Assembly (NCBI GenBank): GCA_023428865.1
Contig: JAEYWT010000290.1
Span: forward strand, 1-11,811
Source of the DNA: Bacteroidota bacterium
GTDB lineage: Bacteria; Bacteroidota; Bacteroidia; Flavobacteriales_F; PHOS-HE28
Direction of reading: 5' to 3'
Length of the DNA stretch: 11,811 nucleotides
Shown: in pieces, positions 6,375 through 11,811 of the stretch
Position numbering within the stretch: position 1 is the stretch's first letter
Layout of the letters: each line of letters opens with the position of its first letter
Notes under the pieces: model-generated
What the model was told of the DNA's origin: nothing
Databases searched by the model: none
Seen by the model: only the letters and a program-made list of their open reading frames with translations
Program-made: the position numbers and the translations under genes

Positions 6375-7142
6375 ATGAAGAAACTCCTACTCCTTTCCGC
6401 ATTCGCCTTAAGTACCGCTGCCGCTTCGGCGCAGTGTACACCGGATCCGCTCTATGCGGATAGTGTGTTCGGTGTATGGCCGGATACCACCACCAACTTC
6501 ATGCCGGGCATGGTGGGGGTGTTCTACAGCGATACGTTGAACCTGATCGTTCCCTTGAACGCCAGCCAGATCCCAGCCGATCCACCGTATCCTGCATTGG
6601 CCTTGGATAGCATCCAGCTTGAAGGTGTAAGTGGTCTTCCTCCGGGGATCACGGTGAGCTGCAACTCACAGACACCAGCTGCATGCACCTACTTGCCTGC
6701 CATGCTGGGTTGCGGTTTGCTACAAGGCACACCAACACAGACAGGAACCTATCCGCTCACCATCGATGTGCGTGCATGGGCCACCGTACCATTCTTCGGG
6801 GTACAGTCGGTGCCGGTTTCCTTCGGTGGGTATGAGATCGTGATCACGGACAACAACACCGCCGTGCTCGGTTTGAACAACACTGCACTAGCGAACGTGC
6901 GCAACGTTCCGAACCCCTTTGCGAACAGGACCACGATCGAATTCAGCACCGGTAAGGCGGGCGCGGCCCAGATCAAGGTGTTCAATTTGGTAGGCGAGGA
7001 AATGTGGCGCGAAGTGGTGCAGACCAAGGCCGGTTTGAACCGTGTTCCGTTCGAGGGGGCGCAACTTCCTGCAGGTGTGTATCTGTACAAGATCGAAGCC
7101 GGTAGCCAGACCTACACAGGCCGTATGGCGATCCAACGCTGA
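6375..7142 (+). CDS. Secreted protein with T9SS type A sorting domain, otherwise unknown
   Basis: 255 residues. MKKLLLLSAFALSTAAASAQ is a clear signal peptide (1-20). Residues about 21-174 are of unknown function. They contain several cysteines and a stretch resembling putative Ig repeats (LEGVSGLPPGITV ... GTPTQTGTYPLTIDV), the style seen in Bacteroidota surface proteins. The last 80 or so residues form a type A sorting domain, starting VPNPFANRTTIEF and ending LPAGVYLYKIEAGSQ then TGRMAIQR; this directs outer-membrane export by the type IX system, normally followed by removal of the domain. No catalytic motif is seen. The gene starts 4 nt after the STAS stop, so it is probably co-transcribed, and is closed by a strong terminator (7165-7191). 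Confidence 0.88.
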   Translation: MKKLLLLSAFALSTAAASAQCTPDPLYADSVFGVWPDTTTNFMPGMVGVFYSDTLNLIVPLNASQIPADPPYPALALDSIQLEGVSGLPPGITVSCNSQTPAACTYLPAMLGCGLLQGTPTQTGTYPLTIDVRAWATVPFFGVQSVPVSFGGYEIVITDNNTAVLGLNNTALANVRNVPNPFANRTTIEFSTGKAGAAQIKVFNLVGEEMWREVVQTKAGLNRVPFEGAQLPAGVYLYKIEAGSQTYTGRMAIQR

Positions 7143-7164
7143 TCCTCAACCATAAGAACGAGTT

Positions 7165-7191
7165 CGAAAGCCCCGGTTTCCGGGGCTTTCG
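7165..7191 (+). terminator. Strong hairpin terminator after the T9SS type A gene
   Basis: CGAAAGCCCCGG (7165-7176) and CCGGGGCTTTCG (7180-7191) form a perfect 12-bp stem with a TTT loop, followed by CTTTCC. Its A-rich and T-rich stem ends suit a bidirectional intrinsic terminator. It lies 22 nt after the upstream stop and ends 12 nt before the rnz ATG. Confidence 0.8.
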
Positions 7192-7203
7192 CTTTCCGAA
7201 GTC

Positions 7204-8124
7204 ATGCATCAAGTACCATTCACCGTAACAACGCTGGGCACGGGTGCGGCGTTACCAGCACGTGGTCGCTATCCCACGTCGCAATTGGTGAACGTGCATG
7301 GTGCGTGGTACATGATCGATTGTGGTGAAGGGACCCAGGAGCGCCTACGGGCCATCGGCTTCAACTTCCAGCGCATCGGCCACATCTTCATCAGTCACCT
7401 GCACGGCGATCATTACCTGGGCCTCATGGGCCTGATCAGCTCCATGCATCTCATGGGTAGGTTGGTGCCATTACATGTGTATGGTCCACCGGAGTTGAAG
7501 GAGATCATCCACATCCAGTTACGCGCCTCTTCAACCTACCTGCGTTATCCGCTGCATATACACAGCACAGATCCCGAAAGCGGGAAGTTGCTTCACAGCG
7601 ACGAGCGCGTTACGGTGAGTACGTTGGCCTTACAGCACCGCATTGCCTGTACCGGTTTCTTGTTCCGCGAGGTACCTGGTCAACGCAGTCTCCGACCGGA
7701 TCGTGTGGCGGAGATCCCGCAGGTCCGGCGCACGGCTGTAAAGAACGGCGAAGACCTGGTCTTCCCAGATGGACGGAGGATGACCAATGCGGAACTCACG
7801 CTTGATCCACCGCCGCCACGGACATATGCCTATTGTTCGGATACGGCCTACGCACCAGAGCTCGTGCCATTCCTGCGTGGTGTGGACCTATTGTACCACG
7901 AAGCCACCTTCAGCACGGCCATGGCTGCGCGTGCCAAAGAGACCATGCACAGCACGGCGGAACAAGCGGCTCGCATTGCAGCAGAAGCCGGTGTGCGGCG
8001 CCTCCTGCTCGGGCATTTCAGTTCGCGTTACAAGTCGGCCCAAGTGCTGCTGGAGGAGGCAAGGCCCATCTTCCCGAACACCGAGCTCAGTTTCGAGGGT
8101 GCCGTATTCAAGGTGGGTGGTTGA
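7204..8124 (+). CDS. rnz: Ribonuclease Z (tRNA 3' endonuclease)
   Basis: 306 residues, the normal short RNase Z (ElaC) length. It cleaves tRNA precursors after the discriminator base using two zinc ions in a metallo-beta-lactamase fold. The core motif HLHGDH is at 65-70 (H65, H67, D69, H70). Further expected metal ligands are H145 (LALQHRI), D213 (YCSDTAY) and H271 (LLGHFSSRY). HEATF (232-236) and MHSTAEQAA (248-256) are typical of the family. The substrate-binding exosite region around residues 155-185 (FREVPGQRSLRP onwards) is present. The start at 7204 fits the conserved first strand (FTVTTLGTGAALP). I see no good promoter box in the 61-bp gap, so how it is transcribed past the hairpin at 7165-7191 is unclear. 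Confidence 0.95.
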   Translation: MHQVPFTVTTLGTGAALPARGRYPTSQLVNVHGAWYMIDCGEGTQERLRAIGFNFQRIGHIFISHLHGDHYLGLMGLISSMHLMGRLVPLHVYGPPELKEIIHIQLRASSTYLRYPLHIHSTDPESGKLLHSDERVTVSTLALQHRIACTGFLFREVPGQRSLRPDRVAEIPQVRRTAVKNGEDLVFPDGRRMTNAELTLDPPPPRTYAYCSDTAYAPELVPFLRGVDLLYHEATFSTAMAARAKETMHSTAEQAARIAAEAGVRRLLLGHFSSRYKSAQVLLEEARPIFPNTELSFEGAVFKVGG

Positions 8125-8131
8125 GATCTTA

Positions 8132-8163
8132 TTTGGGACCGATCGCTTCTACGGGTAGCTTTG
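8132..8163 (+). promoter_or_regulatory. Promoter of the LuxR-type regulator, TTTG-N20-TAGCTTTG
   Basis: TTTG at 8132-8135 and TAGCTTTG at 8156-8163 are separated by 20 nt. Both match the Bacteroidota -33/-7 consensus and its spacing. It starts 8 nt after the rnz stop and would give a 5' leader of about 24 nt before the ATG at 8193. It is the best-supported promoter in the window. Confidence 0.65.
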
Positions 8164-8192
8164 CGCCTTGTTAAGAATTGTTCTAAAGAAGG

Positions 8193-8873
8193 ATGATCGT
8201 ACGAACTCTCATCGCCGACCGCAGCGAACTCTCCTTGATCGGAATGCGGTCCATCCTGTCCGAAGCACACCGTGTGGAGTTGGTTGGCGTTGCCCGCGAC
8301 GCTGTAGCCATGCAAGCCATGATCGTGCGGCACAAACCCCACGTGGTGTTGCTGGATCATACGGCTGAAGGCTTTGGTGCCCAGTCCATTAAAGATGGCC
8401 TGAAGCGTTCGCGCACCACCAAATTCGTCAGCATTACCACGGCACCATCCACCGCCACCTTGATGGCCGCAGTACGGGCCGGGGTCACCAGCTACATCCG
8501 CAAGGATTGCGATGTTCAGGAGATCATCGACGCGGTCACCAACACAGCGGACGGATCGAAGTTCTTCTGCGGCAAGGTGCTGGATGTGCTCCGCAAGGCT
8601 TCCGTGGATGTGGAGCGTTTCCTCCAAGAGCCGCTGAGCTGCGCCCCGGTGGCGCTGAGCGACCGCGAGTGCGAAGTGGTCACCCTGATCGCCGAAGGCA
8701 AGTCTTACACACGCATCGCCGAAGAACTCAACCTGAGCTCGCACACGGTGATCGCGCATCGCCGTAACATCATGCAGAAGCTGGGAGTGAACAACACTGC
8801 AGCCGTGGTGCTCTACGCGGTGAAGAACGGCTTCATCAGTCCCAACAGGTTCCTGTTCGATCGCGCGAACTGA
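8193..8873 (+). CDS. NarL/LuxR-type response regulator with altered receiver acidic pair
   Basis: 226 residues. Residues 1-120 form a receiver domain: phosphoacceptor D55 (VVLLDHT), switch threonine T82 or T83 (VSITTA) and lysine K104 (YIRKD) are present. At the metal-binding acidic pair, however, the sequence is IADRSEL: D9 is followed by R10 where NarL-type receivers usually have a second Asp. Residues about 153-215 are a LuxR-type helix-turn-helix (LSDRECEVVTLIAEG, then YTRIAEELNLSSHTVIAHRRNIMQKLGV), which binds DNA. No histidine kinase is adjacent. It probably regulates transcription; whether phosphorylation controls it is open because of R10. A canonical promoter precedes it, and the kinase-like gene follows after a 41-nt gap and may be co-transcribed. 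Confidence 0.9.
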   Translation: MIVRTLIADRSELSLIGMRSILSEAHRVELVGVARDAVAMQAMIVRHKPHVVLLDHTAEGFGAQSIKDGLKRSRTTKFVSITTAPSTATLMAAVRAGVTSYIRKDCDVQEIIDAVTNTADGSKFFCGKVLDVLRKASVDVERFLQEPLSCAPVALSDRECEVVTLIAEGKSYTRIAEELNLSSHTVIAHRRNIMQKLGVNNTAAVVLYAVKNGFISPNRFLFDRAN

Positions 8874-8914
8874 GGGCGGTGCTGGATCGGCCTTCGGTCC
8901 ACTACCTTGCCAGC

Positions 8915-9784
8915 ATGGTGCAGGTGATCGGCGAGATCGGTGGGTCCTCTTCGCGTTGGGCGGTGCTTTCCGCCGATGACCAAGTGACCACCTGGCCGGT
9001 GAAAGGCGAGCGTTGGCCGGGCTTCAATCCATTGAGCGGTGATGGCGCTGCATTCGCCGAAGCCATGTACGACCTGTTCCGTGAAGTCCGACCGGATGCC
9101 TTGGAGGCGACCATGGTAACGGTCTATGGCGCGGGTTGTGGTACCGAAGAGCGCAAACAGCGCATGGCCCTGGCGCTGGCGGGGATCTGGCCAGATGCGG
9201 CCCTTGCGGTGCATACGGATCTGCTAGGTGCAGCCATCGGTCTTTGCGGCTCAGACAAAGGCCTTGTGTTGATCCTGGGAACGGGCATGAACGCAGGCCA
9301 CTTCGATGGCGAGCGGTTGCACACGCCCATGCCATCCTTGGGTTACCTGCTCGGCGATGAAGGAAGCGGGGCCGATATTGGCAAGCACCTCTTGCAGGAT
9401 CTGTTCTACCAACGGATCCCAGCGGGATCATTGCAGCGCATCTTCGGTGGTGCCGAACCATCGTTGCAACGTGTATTGGCCACCATTCATCAAGCGCCAC
9501 ATCCGGCACGTGAATTGGCTGCGTATACCGCGTTGTTGGCGCCGCACCTCGATGATCCCTACGTACGCGAATTGATCCAAGGGCGATTCCACGATCTGGC
9601 CGAATTGCTCGTGCGCTTCTTCCCTGCTGGCGCGGCTGACCACGTCTATGCAACAGGATCCGTGGCCTACGGTTTCAGGGAAACCTTGGCGGAGATCCTC
9701 CTGGATCGGGGAATGACGCTTACCGTGGTAGAGCCCGACCCCTTGCTCGGTCTGGTGGAGCACCACCGTCGGCTAGCGCACTAA
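8915..9784 (+). CDS. BadF/BadG-type ATPase, N-acetylglucosamine kinase-like, with altered phosphate-1 motif
   Basis: 289 residues from ATG 8915. A GTG at 8879 would add 12 residues, but family members normally begin at this first strand. The ASKHA-fold landmarks are: VYGAGC (70-75), HTDLLGAA with the likely catalytic D102 (100-107), LGTGMNAG phosphate-2 motif (121-128), LGDEGSGADIGK (146-157), adenosine-side TGSVAYGF (247-254) and DPLLGLVEHHRR near the end. The first phosphate motif is IGEIGGSSSRW (5-15), where GlcNAc kinase-like proteins typically read like IADSGSTKTDW, so the usual D, K and T residues are changed. It could be a sugar kinase with altered specificity or a non-catalytic sugar sensor. 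It lies downstream of the LuxR-type regulator. Its 3' end overlaps the convergent patatin gene by 65 bp. Confidence 0.82.
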   Translation: MVQVIGEIGGSSSRWAVLSADDQVTTWPVKGERWPGFNPLSGDGAAFAEAMYDLFREVRPDALEATMVTVYGAGCGTEERKQRMALALAGIWPDAALAVHTDLLGAAIGLCGSDKGLVLILGTGMNAGHFDGERLHTPMPSLGYLLGDEGSGADIGKHLLQDLFYQRIPAGSLQRIFGGAEPSLQRVLATIHQAPHPARELAAYTALLAPHLDDPYVRELIQGRFHDLAELLVRFFPAGAADHVYATGSVAYGFRETLAEILLDRGMTLTVVEPDPLLGLVEHHRRLAH

Positions 9785-11811
9785 CGATCGCATCGCCCGA
9801 AACGAGCTGCTGCAACCGCTGGAAGGCCTTCTGGTTCTCGTCCGATCCGATACTGCGCAACACGCGTGTACGTTCCAGCGCGGTCAGGTGCCAGCTCAGG
9901 GAGATCTGCTCCGCATCGGTGTGCCGCAGTTGCAGGTCGATCACTTCCATGGGGAAATCGGCCCAGGCACTGGCTTGGCGTAGCATGAAATCGTAGTCCT
10001 GGTCCTGCACGCGCACCACGTTGTCGTAAACGCTTCCCAGTGGATCGAGAATGCGACCGATGAGCGACGAATTGCTGGGCTTCACGTCCAGTTCCTTCTG
10101 GGTATCGCGCAGCTGTAGTACCACCACCCCACCGGTGTTCGCCTTGATCCAATCGCGGTAGGTGTGGAGGAAAGCGAGCGAGATGCGGTAGCCGTAGTTG
10201 TCGCGTAGGCCGGCATCCATCACCCGCATGGGTGGTTCGCTGGGTAGGGAAACCAATGGGGTGATGTACGGGAAGGTGGCGTTCATCCGCAGGGCGCTGG
10301 TGAGCTTGAGTTCACCGGCATCCTGATCGTGGAACATGCGCTGGAACTCGATGGCTTCTGGTTGCCCGGAGCTGTGCATGGATCCACCGGTGGTTATGTC
10401 GGTAAGGAAGGCCATGGGTTGTGAAGCGATCAACAAACGTCGCCCATCGTTTATGGATGCGGGCGACATGGCTAGGAGCGGGATACGTGCATCGCGTTCC
10501 GGTTCCACCAGATCATTGAGGCGTACATCCAACAAGCCACGTGTGTTCTCGTTCAATCTGCGCTCGAAGGTGTAGCCGCGGTCCAAGGTGTAGGAGAAGC
10601 CCCGATCCTCCACGCGGCGGTAACGCACGAACATGTCATTGGTCACGAAGCTGAAGGCGAGCGGGTTCAGCATGTCCGTGGAGACCTCTTCGAGGATGGC
10701 GCGATCGTTGCGGTCCATGGGCTGCCCTTCTTCTTGTGCGAGGAAGAGCTGGCGGTAGTAAGCGGCACCGATCAATCCACCGGATGAACCGGTCATCAGC
10801 ATGGTGCGTTCCATCAACTGCCCACCGAGCAGGCTATCGGCATGTTGTAGGCAACGCAAGGTCCAGAGGGTGGCACGCAGGCCGCCGCCACTGGTGTTGA
10901 TGATGATCAGCGGGGGCTGTGGGCCGGTGCCGGAAAGTGCGAGGTTGTCCTTCTTCCACTGTTCCAAGGTACCGATCAAGGCTTCTGCATCAAGGCGGGC
11001 GGTGAGGCTATCGCTGGCCATGGCCTGTATGGTGGCGCGGTCGTAGGTAGCCGGCGGAACCGTGTAGTCGAGGCCATACGCGTGGTTGTCGTAGAAGAAC
11101 CGGTCGGTGTACTGGCTCAACAGATTCACTCCGATCACGATGCCGATGATCACCGTGCCCGTCCACCCTTGCAGCCAGCTGAACACCGCACTGATGATCA
11201 TGATGAACATGGTGAGCAACAGGAAGGCGCTTGCACCGGCCGGAATGGCGAAGAACCGGAATTCGCTGAAGGCCCCCAGGGCGATGAAGCTGAGCACGAG
11301 CACCACTTCGAAGATGGCACCGTTGATGTGGTTCTGCCAGAGCACATCGCGCAGCAGCTCCTTGTCGTAGTGGGCACTGCTACGGGCCAGCATGATGCGG
11401 AGGCGCGGTGTGAGGTAGGTCTCTACCCGCCACTTTTCAGATCGTTGCTGACGTCGGAGCCAGCGCATGGCCTTGCGTTGTTCCACCTTGCGTTGTGGCG
11501 GTGCATCGTGTTGTGGTCCGATGATATCCACCAACGGTTCAACGGGGCGGTAGTGTTCCGCATCGGGACCGAGCATCTTGATGATGTCGGTATTGGTGCG
11601 GGTGAAGTAGAGCAGCGCCAAGGCCAGAAAGAGCAGGATGCCGAAGAGGAAACCGGCGAGGTGCAGGATGATCTGCGGAACGGCCACCAATTCCTTGGTG
11701 TATTGGAAGCGAGCCGAGCAGAAGAGGAAGGTGAGGATGAACAATACCGGAATGACCGCATTGTTGATGTTGAATTTGAGAAAAGGCCTGGCGATGGTGG
11801 CGATGAAGGGG
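9720..11811 (-). CDS. Multi-pass membrane patatin-like phospholipase, N-terminus beyond window edge
   Basis: The frame runs from the right edge (no stop or clear start before 11811) to TAA at 9720-9722, giving 696 visible residues. A TTG at 11744 is inside a membrane helix and is not a credible start. About five hydrophobic helices are visible: near 11706-11759, 11604-11672, 11265-11321, 11175-11255 and 11115-11165, with a basic soluble loop between the second and third. A patatin domain follows: the oxyanion motif SGGGLRA (about 10872-10892), the nucleophile elbow GSSGG (10776-10790, Ser codon 10782-10784) and the dyad aspartate in DAGLRDNYG (Asp codon 10215-10217). Patatins are Ser-Asp lipid acyl hydrolases, and all catalytic parts are present. 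The substrate is unknown; membrane lipids are the natural guess. The C-terminal Ala/Arg-rich tail lies over the end of the convergent kinase gene. Confidence 0.88.
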   Translation of the reverse strand, partial: PFIATIARPFLKFNINNAVIPVLFILTFLFCSARFQYTKELVAVPQIILHLAGFLFGILLFLALALLYFTRTNTDIIKMLGPDAEHYRPVEPLVDIIGPQHDAPPQRKVEQRKAMRWLRRQQRSEKWRVETYLTPRLRIMLARSSAHYDKELLRDVLWQNHINGAIFEVVLVLSFIALGAFSEFRFFAIPAGASAFLLLTMFIMIISAVFSWLQGWTGTVIIGIVIGVNLLSQYTDRFFYDNHAYGLDYTVPPATYDRATIQAMASDSLTARLDAEALIGTLEQWKKDNLALSGTGPQPPLIIINTSGGGLRATLWTLRCLQHADSLLGGQLMERTMLMTGSSGGLIGAAYYRQLFLAQEEGQPMDRNDRAILEEVSTDMLNPLAFSFVTNDMFVRYRRVEDRGFSYTLDRGYTFERRLNENTRGLLDVRLNDLVEPERDARIPLLAMSPASINDGRRLLIASQPMAFLTDITTGGSMHSSGQPEAIEFQRMFHDQDAGELKLTSALRMNATFPYITPLVSLPSEPPMRVMDAGLRDNYGYRISLAFLHTYRDWIKANTGGVVVLQLRDTQKELDVKPSNSSLIGRILDPLGSVYDNVVRVQDQDYDFMLRQASAWADFPMEVIDLQLRHTDAEQISLSWHLTALERTRVLRSIGSDENQKAFQRLQQLVSGDAIVSALADGGAPPDRARGRALPR

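Noticed and set aside
8903..8910. TACCTTGC as a promoter box for the kinase-like gene
   Set aside because: It lacks two of the fixed bases of TAnnTTTG and lies only 4 nt before the ATG.
8879..8914. GTG start for the kinase-like gene at 8879
   Set aside because: It would add 12 residues before the conserved first strand of the family; ATG 8915 fits better, though the point is not certain.
9136..9360. Alternative-frame open frames inside the kinase-like gene
   Set aside because: They are frame shadows; the kinase frame carries all recognised motifs.

Overview
The window comes from a GC-rich member of the Bacteroidota, probably an uncultured Flavobacteriales-like lineage. The evidence is two secreted proteins with the two type IX secretion (T9SS) sorting domains of this phylum (type B/CHU_C at 1851-2132, type A at about 6897-7142), and perfect copies of the Bacteroidota -7 promoter box (TAnnTTTG) upstream of four genes. 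No strong Shine-Dalgarno sequences stand out, which also fits the phylum. The lineage assignment below phylum level is inference.

Layout. The left edge holds the 5' part of ispH on the minus strand (1-719), divergent from a CHU_C surface protein (819-2132). Next comes rpsA for ribosomal protein S1 (2298-4151), with its own promoter, a structured leader and a terminator-like hairpin. After a 163-bp stretch with small repeats lies a pyrimidine pair, pyrR-pyrB (4369-5924), overlapping by 4 nt. A STAS-domain protein with its own promoter (5999-6370) is followed after 4 nt by a small T9SS type A cargo protein (6375-7142) and a strong hairpin terminator. Ribonuclease Z (7204-8124) starts 12 nt after that hairpin. 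A LuxR-type response regulator (8193-8873) with the best promoter in the window precedes a BadF/BadG-type kinase homologue (8915-9784). On the minus strand, converging on that kinase and overlapping its last 65 bp, is a large multi-pass membrane patatin-like phospholipase (9720-11811) whose N-terminus is beyond the right edge.

How the genes work together. Most are housekeeping: isoprenoid precursor synthesis (ispH), translation (rpsA), pyrimidine synthesis and salvage (pyrB, pyrR) and tRNA 3' maturation (rnz). The accessory part consists of two exported surface proteins, a STAS regulator co-directional with one of them, a regulator with an altered receiver domain, a kinase homologue with an altered phosphate-1 motif, and the membrane patatin. 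I found no CRISPR array, transposase, phage gene, toxin-antitoxin pair, tRNA or rRNA. Nothing in the window forms an obvious new multi-gene system. The most interesting points are altered active sites in otherwise recognisable families and regulatory structure around rpsA, pyrR and rnz.
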